NCBI RefSeq assembly: GCF_900108015.1
Contig: NZ_FNVP01000001.1
Coordinates: 1 to 64,000 of the forward strand
Length of the DNA stretch: 64,000 nucleotides
From: Flavobacterium urumqiense
Lineage (GTDB): Bacteria; Bacteroidota; Bacteroidia; Flavobacteriales; Flavobacteriaceae
Direction of reading: 5' to 3'
Position 1 is the first letter of the stretch. Every line of letters starts with the position of its first letter. Below, one piece after another: positions 26,594 to 34,998 of the stretch. The notes beneath the pieces were generated by a model that did not search any database, was not told the DNA's origin, and worked only from the letters and a program-made list of their open reading frames with translations. The position numbers were made by a program, and so were the translations under genes.

Positions 26594-29500
26594 CTACTCT
26601 ATTGCTATTGTATCGATTGCTTTCATTAAGCGATCGGTTTCGGTCAAGGCAACTATGATTTTTTGATAATGGGCAATGTCGTCAAATTCCAGTTTGCGTT
26701 CCTTACGATCTTTGAGCCATTTTTGAGCTGGTTGATAACCGCCAATGTAGAAATTCCACGCTACTTCGGGAACATTTTCGAAATATTGGGTTTCGTTGAT
26801 CCAAACCATTCCAACCCTGTCAGGGTTTTGAACCCCGATAGGGCTAATTTCAAATCTTGGTTTACTAACCACACAATCGCCGTCAATATTAAATTCTGTA
26901 ATAAATTCTTCTACTGTTGCGCTTTCCAGCAAATGAGTTTCTCGTATTTGTGAACCTAATTCGACCAAATCCCAAAAGGTTTTGGTGTCTTTAGGAAATG
27001 GGATTTTAGGAAAATCTATTTTCAGAAATTCTTTGTATTTCTCTCGGTACGTGGGCGAATGCAAAACGGCGTAGATATAATCGAGAATATCGATCGGTGC
27101 AAATGTTTCTCTGAATTCAGGACGAACTTCGGGATTGTTTGCCATACAAACATTGCCTTCCAGTTCTTTTTCAGCAACAAAAGTCAATCCTAATAGTTTG
27201 GCGATTTGACTGATGATTTCTGCGTTAAAATTGGGGATTCTTTTTAAAATTCCGGTAGGTTCATTCAACCCTGTCAGGGATTGTTGTTGCCCATTGGTAG
27301 GTTCGTTCAACCCTGTCAGGGTTTCAAACCCTGACAGGGATTGTTGTTGTCCGTTCGTTTCGGGATAAAGATACAGTGGGAATAAAGGAGCGCTACCAAA
27401 TTTTTTTGCAGTTCCTGTTAAATTACAATCTGTTGGATTCTTTGAAATATATACATGTTTAAATTCCCCTGTAAATTGTCGAGGTACTAATAATCCAATA
27501 TTTGATTCCAACATATTTTTCATTATATCAAAAGCAGGACGTCTTTGTAATTTTATATCATAATAACTAAAACGATTATCAAATGGTCGATATGAAACTA
27601 ATGAGATTTTATTTGTAAAGAAATTACTGTGATGAAATTTATCTAAAAACTTAAAACTTTCAGTGTTTGTAATTTCAAATTTAGTGACTGTGTTTTCTTT
27701 ATTTTGGAAAGAATACGCAAGATGACTAGCAAGTTTATCTTTTGAACTATTGTAAAAAAATGCATCTTTACCAGTTTCAATTCCATTATTATATTTAATA
27801 AATAATTTATCTATTTTAAAGCCTAATTCATATTCATTCTCACCCTTAAAATTTTTGTTTGTAAAAAAGTAATTAGGTTCTGAATATTCTAATTTATTCC
27901 ATTTTAATGATTTTAAAGAATTTTCATTTAAAAAAGTATATTTAAAATCCCGTTTCCCTTGTAAATCATAATGAAGCACTTTTCCTAGTTCATTTTTCTT
28001 TTTGCTTCCGGTTTTTATAAAAATGTTAATAGAAACCCCTTGCATTATATCAAAAACATTATTATCCGCCGAACCATCGAGACAAACTTCTTTTTTTTTG
28101 GCATCACCATGTAAATCGAGAATATAAATTTTATCAAAACTTTCTAATAAATTTTTACGCATTTGTCTATGTGTAATCCCATCAATAAAACTATTGTTTG
28201 ATATGTAGGCTAAAATTCCGCTTCCATTTTTATCAACAAAATGCTGACCATATCTAATAAATTTGACATAATCGTCAGAAAGAGAATTATAACTTTTCTC
28301 TTTTAAATCTTTTTTATAATCAGCTGTTAAACTTTCTATCCATTTCCCTTTATTCGTACTACTTGAAGCATACGGAGGATTCCCCACGATACACATCACT
28401 GGCGTATCTCGTTTTATAAAATTGGCTTCATTGGCTTCGGAACTCAACCAATTGGCAAATAACGTTCCAGTGTCAGGATGACTTTCTTCTAAACTATTAG
28501 TCAAATATATTTTTAAACGTTGGTCATTAGTGGGTTTGAATCCGGTTTCCGTCAGTAACAAGTCCATTTGCAAATGCGCCATCGCATAACTCGCCATCAA
28601 TAACTCAAAACCATTCAGTCGTGGCAGCAAATGGGTTTCTACATAATTGCTCCAAACGCCTTGTTGTCCTTTGAATTTTTTGTGAACGTGTTTGACTACT
28701 TCCGCCAGAAAAGTTCCGGTTCCCGTTGCCGGATCCAGAATTTGAACGCGATGCACTTCTTGATCTACTTTTTTACCTTGAAGGTCAATTTTTATTTTGG
28801 TCTTGCTGTTGTCGGCTAAACCTTGGGGCAAATCGAATTCCGTTTTCAAGATATCATCAACGGCACGAACGATAAAATTCACTACAGGTTTTGGTGTGTA
28901 CCAAACGCCACGTGCTTTTCGTAATTTCGGATCGTATTCACTCAGGAACGTTTCATAAAAATGGATGATTGGATCTTCCATTTTAGTTGACTTTCCATAA
29001 TTTTTCAGGATTTGTTCCACATTACATGCCAAGAAAATATCCACCAAAGAATCTACAATCCATTTGATACGGTCGTCAATATCAGGACCTGCGATATAAC
29101 CAAATAATTTTCGTAGAAACGGATTTGATTTCGGGATTAATTCGGCTGCTTCTTGTCTGGAAAAAGTAGGTAACGTTGGATCGTGCAATCTCGCGGCAAA
29201 CATACCGTATGCAATGGTTTGTGCGTAGACATCGGCAAAACCTTTGGGTGTAATATCATGAATCAGAATTTCTTTGAAAGCGTTCATTTGGTCTTTCAAA
29301 GTACTGTCTTCACTATTATTTTCGTCAGAAGTCAAAGCTTGTTCAATCACATCTGATAACAATCGGGCTTTTCCCGCCATCATTTCTGCCAGTTTCTTAG
29401 AACTTTTTATAGATTGACTGATGTGAACACAAAAATCTTTAATGAGGTTTGTAAAAGTCGCGAAATTAGCAGGCGAAGGAACAATAGTTCCATCTTGGAT

Positions 29501-29869
29501 TTCTGCAATGGCGATCTTTGTTATAAAAACACCATCGATATAAAGATGAAAATCCAAGTAATCCGTAAAAATTAAATTATTTAACGAATTTTTATAGCGG
29601 TCAAATTGTTCTTTGTTTCCCGTTTTCTTTGCACCCGATAAATCTTTGTCGCCAATATCTTTCGCCTCAATAAACCCAATTGGAATATCTTTTTTAGTGA
29701 TGATATAATCCGGAGCTCCACATTGTTGTCGTTTGGGTTCATTGGTTGCGGCAACATCCGTTACAATACTTTCAATGAGTTGCTTTAAATCACCACGATA
29801 GGTGTGTTCTGTTGCATTGCCTCTTTTATACGCGGAATTTATATTTTGAATGTATTGTTCTAAAGTCAT
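26594..29869 (-). CDS. Type IIG restriction-modification enzyme (fused endonuclease and N6-adenine methyltransferase)
   Basis: A 1091-residue single-chain restriction-modification protein. The N-terminal PD-(D/E)xK nuclease has APDYIITKKDIPIGFIEAKD (about 47-66). A helical linker follows. The gamma-type N6-adenine methyltransferase has motif I VQILDPATGTGTFLAEVV (about 375-392) and catalytic motif IV CIVGNPPYASS (about 490-500). The C-terminal third is the target-recognition region, with YFENVPEVAWNFYIGGYQPAQ near the end. Two palindromic repeat patches (26813-26844 and 27254-27350) are read in frame as PIGVQNPDRVG and as duplicated NEPTNGQQQSL-type peptides, which look like insertions in the recognition half. 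Whether the enzyme stays active cannot be told. Confidence 0.9.
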   Translation of the reverse strand: MTLEQYIQNINSAYKRGNATEHTYRGDLKQLIESIVTDVAATNEPKRQQCGAPDYIITKKDIPIGFIEAKDIGDKDLSGAKKTGNKEQFDRYKNSLNNLIFTDYLDFHLYIDGVFITKIAIAEIQDGTIVPSPANFATFTNLIKDFCVHISQSIKSSKKLAEMMAGKARLLSDVIEQALTSDENNSEDSTLKDQMNAFKEILIHDITPKGFADVYAQTIAYGMFAARLHDPTLPTFSRQEAAELIPKSNPFLRKLFGYIAGPDIDDRIKWIVDSLVDIFLACNVEQILKNYGKSTKMEDPIIHFYETFLSEYDPKLRKARGVWYTPKPVVNFIVRAVDDILKTEFDLPQGLADNSKTKIKIDLQGKKVDQEVHRVQILDPATGTGTFLAEVVKHVHKKFKGQQGVWSNYVETHLLPRLNGFELLMASYAMAHLQMDLLLTETGFKPTNDQRLKIYLTNSLEESHPDTGTLFANWLSSEANEANFIKRDTPVMCIVGNPPYASSSTNKGKWIESLTADYKKDLKEKSYNSLSDDYVKFIRYGQHFVDKNGSGILAYISNNSFIDGITHRQMRKNLLESFDKIYILDLHGDAKKKEVCLDGSADNNVFDIMQGVSINIFIKTGSKKKNELGKVLHYDLQGKRDFKYTFLNENSLKSLKWNKLEYSEPNYFFTNKNFKGENEYELGFKIDKLFIKYNNGIETGKDAFFYNSSKDKLASHLAYSFQNKENTVTKFEITNTESFKFLDKFHHSNFFTNKISLVSYRPFDNRFSYYDIKLQRRPAFDIMKNMLESNIGLLVPRQFTGEFKHVYISKNPTDCNLTGTAKKFGSAPLFPLYLYPETNGQQQSLSGFETLTGLNEPTNGQQQSLTGLNEPTGILKRIPNFNAEIISQIAKLLGLTFVAEKELEGNVCMANNPEVRPEFRETFAPIDILDYIYAVLHSPTYREKYKEFLKIDFPKIPFPKDTKTFWDLVELGSQIRETHLLESATVEEFITEFNIDGDCVVSKPRFEISPIGVQNPDRVGMVWINETQYFENVPEVAWNFYIGGYQPAQKWLKDRKERKLEFDDIAHYQKIIVALTETDRLMKAIDTIAIE
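26813..26844. repeat. CCCTGTCAGGG palindrome translated inside the type IIG gene
   Basis: AACCCTGTCAGGGTTTTG followed by AACCCCGATAGGGCT forms a fold-back. On the minus strand it encodes SPIGVQNPDRVG within the conserved C-terminal region, just before WINETQYFENVPEVAW. It belongs to the same family as 27254-27350. Confidence 0.7.
27254..27350. repeat. Duplicated CCCTGTCAGGG palindromes inside the type IIG gene
   Basis: Two direct copies of GGTAGGTTC(A/G)TTCAACCCTG... start at 27254 and 27296, and two copies of CAGGGATTGTTGTTG(C/T)CC are interleaved. An inverted copy AAACCCTGACAGGG closes the unit. Read on the minus strand, it gives NGQQQSLSG...LNEPTNGQQQSLTG...NEPTG, a low-complexity patch at about residues 840-872. 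Confidence 0.75.
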
Positions 29870-29911
29870 CTCAATTGTATTTGAACAAATGTAAAGAATT
29901 GGAACCTAAAA

Positions 29912-29933
29912 AAACACCTTCAGTGAGGTGTTT
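29912..29933 (-). terminator. Terminator after the putative toxin gene
   Basis: AAACACCT (29912-29919) and AGGTGTTT (29926-29933) pair around TCAGTG. On the minus strand the hairpin is followed by a T-run (complement of AAAAAAA). It separates the toxin-antitoxin pair from the type IIG gene, which therefore probably has its own promoter. Confidence 0.75.
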
Positions 29934-29934
29934 C

Positions 29935-30369
29935 TTATAATAATTTCCGGTATTTACTTTTAATGTTTGGAGAGTTTTTTAAACAAGTAAGAACATCTTG
30001 ATATTCTTGAATAGTTAGCCTTCCTATTAAACTATAATCCTTTGGTTTATAAATATAATCAATCGTTTCAATAGTTTTATCAGTTATCCAATACGCATAC
30101 ACAAAAGTATCAAATGGAAAACCAAAACCACATTCCGTAATTGCAACTTGATTTTCGAAAAAATAACATCCAAAATTTACCACTGGAAGGTTTATGCAAC
30201 CGTGCTTTTTATTTTCAGGAACGGAGATGTTTTGCACAGAACTTGGTAAAGAAATTATCATTATACCATTTTCATCTCTTTTTAAAACTAGAAAATATTT
30301 AGGCTTGGCGGGGTCACCGTTTTCAAAATAATATTCTTCAAAATATAATAAATTCCTTTCTTCAAACAT
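29935..30369 (-). CDS. Putative toxin partner of the Panacea protein
   Basis: A 144-residue protein I cannot place in a named family. It starts with an aromatic, acidic segment (RNLLYFEEYYFENGD), then KPKYFLVLKRDENGIMIISL, a beta-rich stretch recalling the opening of PemK/MazF-like or related small toxins, and ends with a basic tail (NSPNIKSKYRKLL). It begins 1 nt after the stop of the Panacea-domain gene and is followed at once by a terminator, so the pair forms a closed two-gene unit. In known Panacea systems the neighbour is the toxin; that is the reason for the call. Confidence 0.5.
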   Translation of the reverse strand: MFEERNLLYFEEYYFENGDPAKPKYFLVLKRDENGIMIISLPSSVQNISVPENKKHGCINLPVVNFGCYFFENQVAITECGFGFPFDTFVYAYWITDKTIETIDYIYKPKDYSLIGRLTIQEYQDVLTCLKNSPNIKSKYRKLL

Positions 30370-30370
30370 A

Positions 30371-30964
30371 TTACTGCTTTAATGAAGATACAAAATTTAA
30401 AAATTCTTTGTGTTCATAGTAAAATTCCAACTTTGAAGGTTCATTCTTAATTAATTCGGTAAAATCAATTTTAAGATTAGTTGTTGGAATTTCTTCATTT
30501 AAAAGTAATTCTAAAACTCCGTTTTCTTTAGCAGTATTATACCATAATGAACTTTCACGATGTGTATAAGCTACTAAATCATTGCAATTTGCACCAGAAA
30601 ACTCGTTGATAATTTCATCAATTAAAAAAATATCTGAATCAGAAAATTCATCATCATTAAAACATGCGTTTTTATCAAAAACAAAACCGTTTTTAATATT
30701 TGTCTTTTTTATGAAATTTTTGAGAAGAATTGGTTCTTCGGAAAATTCTACATATAGATTTTGACAAACAGGACCAAATTTCCAAACCTCGAAATCAAGG
30801 TTAAAAAAAGGCATACCACGTTTCTCGATGGATTTCTCTTCAATAATGTAAACTAATTTTAATAAACTAGTTTTAGGAAGAGACCCCATTTTATCTATCA
30901 AATAAATTAAAGCATTGCCTAATTTATCGATCTGATCGTGAGAATATTTATCGTTGATTGTCAT
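30371..30964 (-). CDS. Panacea (SocA-like, DUF4065) antitoxin-type protein
   Basis: A 197-residue Panacea/DUF4065 protein. The N-terminal domain has KLGNALIYLIDKMGSLPKTSLLKLVYIIE (about 14-42), the usual helix plus KLLYL-like motif, then FEVWKFGPVCQNLYVEF (about 64-80), the conserved WxxGPV signature. Later blocks include IDEIINEFSGANCNDLVAYTHRESSLWY. Panacea domains act as antitoxins for many unrelated toxins. It is the first gene of a two-gene unit with the protein at 29935-30369. It lies at the outer edge of the accessory block beside dtd. Confidence 0.8.
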   Translation of the reverse strand: MTINDKYSHDQIDKLGNALIYLIDKMGSLPKTSLLKLVYIIEEKSIEKRGMPFFNLDFEVWKFGPVCQNLYVEFSEEPILLKNFIKKTNIKNGFVFDKNACFNDDEFSDSDIFLIDEIINEFSGANCNDLVAYTHRESSLWYNTAKENGVLELLLNEEIPTTNLKIDFTELIKNEPSKLEFYYEHKEFLNFVSSLKQ

Positions 30965-31089
30965 AATTAAAATGATTAATTAATGTATTCATTTTCAGAA
31001 ACATAAATTTTAATCGGAGTGCAAAGATAATGTGATTTATTTTGATAACTAAGTAAATATACAAATAATTCTTTTAACTCTACGGAAAC

Positions 31090-31542
31090 CTACTCTCTGT
31101 TTTTACTGTCAATTACTATCGTTACAGGACCATCATTTAATAAAAGCACTTTCATATCCGCACCAAAAACGCCCGTTTGTACTTTTTTACCCAATTCTTT
31201 CTCTAACTGAAGTACAAAATTTTCATATAATGGGATGGCGATTTCTGGTTTTGAGGCTTTGATATACGAAGGACGATTGCCTTTTTTAGTAGCAGCATGC
31301 AAAGTAAATTGACTTACCACAATGATATCACCATCAACATCTTTAACAGATAAGTTCATCACGTCGTTTTCATCTCCAAAAATACGCAGATTAGCGATTT
31401 TTGAAGCTAACCAATTACTATCTTCTTGATTATCTAAATCTTCAATACCAGCTAAAACCAGTAATCCTTTCTGGATATCGGCTACGACTTTACTATCGAT
31501 GGTTACGGAGGCGGAGGAAACTCTTTGGATTACTACTTTCAA
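31090..31542 (-). CDS. dtd: D-aminoacyl-tRNA deacylase
   Basis: A 150-residue deacylase that removes D-amino acids from mischarged tRNA. It starts MKVVIQRVSSASVTIDSKVV and contains the active-site motifs SQFTLHAATKKGNRPS (SQxTL) and NDGPVTIVID (GPVT, cross-subunit Gly-cisPro motif region). Length is exactly typical. It precedes, on the minus strand, the four-helix-bundle gene and rsgA, which probably share its transcript (transcription runs rsgA to dtd). Confidence 0.94.
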   Translation of the reverse strand: MKVVIQRVSSASVTIDSKVVADIQKGLLVLAGIEDLDNQEDSNWLASKIANLRIFGDENDVMNLSVKDVDGDIIVVSQFTLHAATKKGNRPSYIKASKPEIAIPLYENFVLQLEKELGKKVQTGVFGADMKVLLLNDGPVTIVIDSKNRE

Positions 31543-31591
31543 AATAATTATAAATTATGAATGGTAAATTATGAATGGTGAATATTCATAA

Positions 31592-31951
31592 TTATTTTTT
31601 TAAATTATTTTTGGTTGAAATAATTATGGAAGCTAGGATTTTATTAATCTCCATTATATCAGAATTTAGAGACTTAAATTGAGACTCACTTAAATATTCG
31701 GACTGAAACAATAATTCAATCCAATAATCACTCTCATTAGCCTCTTTTTGTGCAATAGCGAGTTTATGAATAAAATCTGACTTACTTTCTGCGTGTTCTG
31801 ACTCTCTTACTAGTGCACCAATTGAAGTACCACTACGTAGTAATTGTTTACTTAAAACAAATTCCTTTTTTTCAATACTTAAAAATTGATATAATTTTAC
31901 AATTCGTAAAGCAAAATCAAATGATTTTATTTTTATAATATTACTTGCCAT
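31592..31951 (-). CDS. Four-helix-bundle protein (S23-type)
   Basis: A 119-residue member of the four helix bundle (23S rRNA intervening-sequence/S23) family. It has FDFALRIVKLYQFLSIEKKEF, LLRSGTSIGALVRESEHAES (about 40-59) and KLAIAQKEANESDYWIELL, all standard. The function is unknown; many copies sit in intergenic positions of Bacteroidota genomes. AT-rich AATTCATAATT repeats flank it on both sides (31545-31590 and 31945-31985), between dtd and rsgA, suggesting that it may be a movable insertion in an older rsgA-dtd pair. Confidence 0.85.
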   Translation of the reverse strand: MASNIIKIKSFDFALRIVKLYQFLSIEKKEFVLSKQLLRSGTSIGALVRESEHAESKSDFIHKLAIAQKEANESDYWIELLFQSEYLSESQFKSLNSDIMEINKILASIIISTKNNLKK

Positions 31952-31981
31952 AATTCATAATTCACCATTTACAATTCATAA

Positions 31982-32959
31982 TTATTCCCTTGTTTTATCA
32001 CTAATTATTCTATCTTCATTATGAATATCAGTACGGTAATTTTCATCATCACCTTCCAGAATTTTCAAGTAACTTCTGTAACGGGACCAAGCGATTTCAT
32101 CTTTTTCCAAAGCGGCTTTAATGGCGCAATGCGGCTCGTCTTTATGCAAACAATTATTGAATTTACATTGCTCTTTCAATTTGAAAAATTCCGGAAAATA
32201 ACCACTGATTTCGGCTGCATCCATGTCAACTATTCCAAAACCTTTGATACCTGGAGTATCAATAATTTTAGCATCAAAAGACAAATCATACATTTCAGCA
32301 AAAGTCGTCGTATGCTGACCTTGCTTGCTTGCTTCAGAAATAGTCTTTGTTTTTAAATGTAAAGAAGGTTCCATCGCATTTACCAAAGTTGATTTACCAA
32401 CACCGGAATGTCCGGAGAACATGCTCACTTTACCAATCATCATTGCTTTTAACTCCTCAATTCCTTTCATTTCAGTCGAAGAAACGCGCAAACATTTGTA
32501 TCCAATTTCCTGATACACATGTTGCATGTACAATTGTTCATCCAGCGTGGCATCATCAAAAGTGTCAATTTTATTAAAAACCAGTATCGTTTCAATTCCA
32601 TACGCTTCGGCAGTAACCAGAAAGCGGTCAATAAAATTAAAAGTCGTTGGCGGATTATTAATGGTGACTAACAAGAAAACCCTGTCAATATTAGAGGCAA
32701 TAATATGCATCTGATGGGATAAATTCACTGATTTCCGAACGATGTAATTCTTTCTGTCATGAATCTTATGAATGGTTCCCGTAACGGTATCGGATGATTC
32801 TTCGAGTTCATAATCCACAATGTCGCCCACAGCAATAGGATTGGTGCTTTTGATTCCTTTAATTCGGAATTTTCCTTTCATACGGCATTCGATAAAATCA
32901 CCTTGTTCAGATTTTACGGTGTACCAACTTCCTGTAGATTTGTAAACTAGTCCTGTCAT
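31982..32959 (-). CDS. rsgA: Ribosome small subunit-dependent GTPase A
   Basis: A 325-residue circularly permuted GTPase that helps mature the 30S subunit. An N-terminal OB-fold (about 1-70, IECRMKGKFRIKG) is followed by the permuted GTPase: NKID-like VFNKIDTFDD (about 132), then the P-loop FSGHSGVGKSTLVNAM (about 181-196) and switch DTPGIKGFG. The C-terminal zinc site is CKFNNCLHKDEPHC. Length and order are typical. Confidence 0.95.
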   Translation of the reverse strand: MTGLVYKSTGSWYTVKSEQGDFIECRMKGKFRIKGIKSTNPIAVGDIVDYELEESSDTVTGTIHKIHDRKNYIVRKSVNLSHQMHIIASNIDRVFLLVTINNPPTTFNFIDRFLVTAEAYGIETILVFNKIDTFDDATLDEQLYMQHVYQEIGYKCLRVSSTEMKGIEELKAMMIGKVSMFSGHSGVGKSTLVNAMEPSLHLKTKTISEASKQGQHTTTFAEMYDLSFDAKIIDTPGIKGFGIVDMDAAEISGYFPEFFKLKEQCKFNNCLHKDEPHCAIKAALEKDEIAWSRYRSYLKILEGDDENYRTDIHNEDRIISDKTRE

Positions 32960-33044
32960 AATGCAAAGGTAAAATTTTGTTTTAAGTTTATCCCGACACT
33001 TCGAGATAAAATTTGTAGTATTTAAGATTACCTAAAAAACAAAA

Positions 33045-33078
33045 AACTCCAAAACTCTAAATTTAAAGCTTTGGAATT
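33045..33078 (-). terminator. Candidate terminator of the CsgG-like gene
   Basis: On the minus strand AATTCCAAA pairs with TTTGGAGTT (one mismatch), followed by a T-rich run, 35 nt after the stop at 33113. Confidence 0.4.
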
Positions 33079-33112
33079 TCATTTTAGAAAATATTATTGG
33101 AAAGTAAATTCC

Positions 33113-33763
33113 TTATTTTTTAACTTGGTAAGGAAAATTACGTCCCACTTTTCGCATCATTCTTTCCATGACAGCATTAGCTGAACTCATCACATCTTCA
33201 TTCATCTCTTTATAAAATCTCCAAAGCAAACCTCCATCTGTACCGTTATAAAGATTCATAGTCATTTCTCCACTGGCTACTTTTCCTGTTCCAAAACCAA
33301 TTAAAAGCGTTTTTGCAAGTGCTAAACCCTCACTACTAGTTTTTTCATAAGCATAACCACATTTGATAACTGCATCAACTCCTAAAATTTTAGCAAGTGC
33401 ATCCGGAGTCATTTCGTCAATTTTATCGTAAACTTCACTTTGTTTTAAAAGAACATTCGTTCTTTCAATATCCTGAACAGCAACCGTATAATCATCTGAT
33501 TTTCTCAAAAGATAGGTATACATTCCAGATTGTAAGTTAGAACCTAATTTTCTTTCTTCATCTCTATTTGTTTGCGCATCAAAATTTTTAGGCAATCTTT
33601 TGTACGAAATAGATGCTTTAAAAGGCAATATTGCGACTGTTTTGTGTTCTGCTGCTAACTGAACTAATTTAGGGGATTCAAAAATTTGTTTTGAACCTTC
33701 AAATTGTGCTAGCATTAACGTTGTTGTAAACAAACAGGTAAGCAGTAAAATAATTTTTTTCAT
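33113..33763 (-). CDS. Exported CsgG/GNA1162-like protein
   Basis: A 216-residue exported protein with a signal peptide (IILLLTCLFTTTLMLAQ). The mature part contains KTVAILPFKASISYKRLP and AVQDIERTNVLLKQSEVYDK, then LAKILGVDAVIKCGYAY (about 120-136), the pattern of CsgG-related lipoprotein folds (here without a lipobox). Such proteins are periplasmic or outer-membrane associated; no specific function is known. Monocistronic, between the aromatic operon terminator and rsgA. Confidence 0.65.
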   Translation of the reverse strand: MKKIILLLTCLFTTTLMLAQFEGSKQIFESPKLVQLAAEHKTVAILPFKASISYKRLPKNFDAQTNRDEERKLGSNLQSGMYTYLLRKSDDYTVAVQDIERTNVLLKQSEVYDKIDEMTPDALAKILGVDAVIKCGYAYEKTSSEGLALAKTLLIGFGTGKVASGEMTMNLYNGTDGGLLWRFYKEMNEDVMSSANAVMERMMRKVGRNFPYQVKK

Positions 33764-33801
33764 GATAACTAATTGGTTTTAGGTTACCGCAATACTACAA
33801 A

Positions 33802-33828
33802 AAAACCTACAAACAAATTGTAGGTTTT
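33802..33828 (-). terminator. Terminator between the aromatic operon and the CsgG-like gene
   Basis: AAAACCTACAA (33802-33812) pairs with TTGTAGGTTTT (33818-33828). On the minus strand a T-run follows. It closes the pheA-tyrA-DAHPS operon. Confidence 0.78.
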
Positions 33829-33855
33829 TATAAATAAATTATTTGCTTGAATCAA

Positions 33856-34938
33856 TTACTTATTAAGCACTTTTTCTTGGTGACCAATACTTTCCTGGTG
33901 AATTGCTTTGAACATTTTTAGTACAAACTCTTCAGTCAATCCTTTTTTCTCTCCTTCAAGAATCATTTTCCCAAGGATTTCATTCCAACGTGTATTTTGA
34001 AGAATGGCAACGTTAGCGTCTTTTTTCACTTTACCAATTTCATCCGCAACTTTCATACGTTTTCCCAGCAAGTCTAATAAATTCTCATCCAAGATGTCGA
34101 TATTCGTTCTCAATTTTGTCATTTTTTGAGTGAATTCTACTGATGCATCATTTACTTTTCTTACTTTCAAATCAATAAAAATTTGTTTCAAAGCATCTGG
34201 TGTCACTTGTTGTGCGGCATCACTCCAGGCATTGTCCGGATCATAATGTGTTTCGATAATCATACCGTCATAATTCAAATCCAAAGCTTCTTGTGTTACT
34301 TCAAGAATCATTTTACGATCTCCTGTAATATGAGATGGATCAATTATTAAAGGCAAATCAGGGAATTTATTTTGCAATTCGATAGGAATCTGCCATTCTG
34401 GAATATTTCTGTATTTTGTTTTTTCGTAAGTAGAAAAACCTCTGTGAATCACTCCTAATTTTTCAATTCCTGCATTGTACAAGCGCTCAACTCCACCCAA
34501 CCATAAGGACAAATCTGGATTTACCGGATTCTTAACCAATACGATTTTTTTAGTTCCTGCTAATGCATCTGCAATTTCCTGCATTGCAAATGGATTTACA
34601 GTCGTTCTGGCACCAATCCACAATACATCGATATCATATTCCAAAGCTAATTTTACGTGAGCCGCATTTGCCACTTCAGTTCCCATCAGCAATCCGGTTT
34701 GTTCTTTAGCTTTTTTCAACCACTTCAACCCTATTTCTCCTACTCCTTCAAATCCTCCCGGACGCGTTCTAGGTTTCCAAATTCCTGCTCTAAAAACACT
34801 CACATCAGAATCTTTCAATTCATGTGCAATTTTTAATACTTGCTCTTCTGTTTCAGCACTGCAAGGTCCTGCGATCACAAATGGATGAGTCAAATTGAAT
34901 TCATTCAACCAATTTCTCATTTCTTTCTTATTTTCCAT
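33856..34938 (-). CDS. Bifunctional DAHP synthase / chorismate mutase (type II)
   Basis: A 360-residue fusion. Residues about 1-260 are a KDSA-like class DAHP synthase (FVIAGPCSAETEEQVLKIA, FRAGIWKPRTRPGGFEGVG, LPLIIDPSHITGDR), the first step of the shikimate pathway. Residues about 270-355 are an AroQ-type chorismate mutase (LRTNIDILDENLLDLLGKRM, HQESIGHQEKVL), making prephenate. The same arrangement is known in other Bacteroidota. It is the last gene of the pheA-aminotransferase-tyrA operon, so early and late steps are controlled by one attenuator upstream of pheA. Confidence 0.93.
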   Translation of the reverse strand: MENKKEMRNWLNEFNLTHPFVIAGPCSAETEEQVLKIAHELKDSDVSVFRAGIWKPRTRPGGFEGVGEIGLKWLKKAKEQTGLLMGTEVANAAHVKLALEYDIDVLWIGARTTVNPFAMQEIADALAGTKKIVLVKNPVNPDLSLWLGGVERLYNAGIEKLGVIHRGFSTYEKTKYRNIPEWQIPIELQNKFPDLPLIIDPSHITGDRKMILEVTQEALDLNYDGMIIETHYDPDNAWSDAAQQVTPDALKQIFIDLKVRKVNDASVEFTQKMTKLRTNIDILDENLLDLLGKRMKVADEIGKVKKDANVAILQNTRWNEILGKMILEGEKKGLTEEFVLKMFKAIHQESIGHQEKVLNK

Positions 34939-34998
34939 CTTTTCTAATTTTATTTTTTTGTGTTGTTATTTTTACTGTAAACTGTGACTTAACACTGA

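Noticed and set aside
27254..27350. Possible CRISPR-like direct repeats
   Set aside because: Only two imperfect units, palindromic, inside an open coding frame, with no spacers of regular length and no cas genes.
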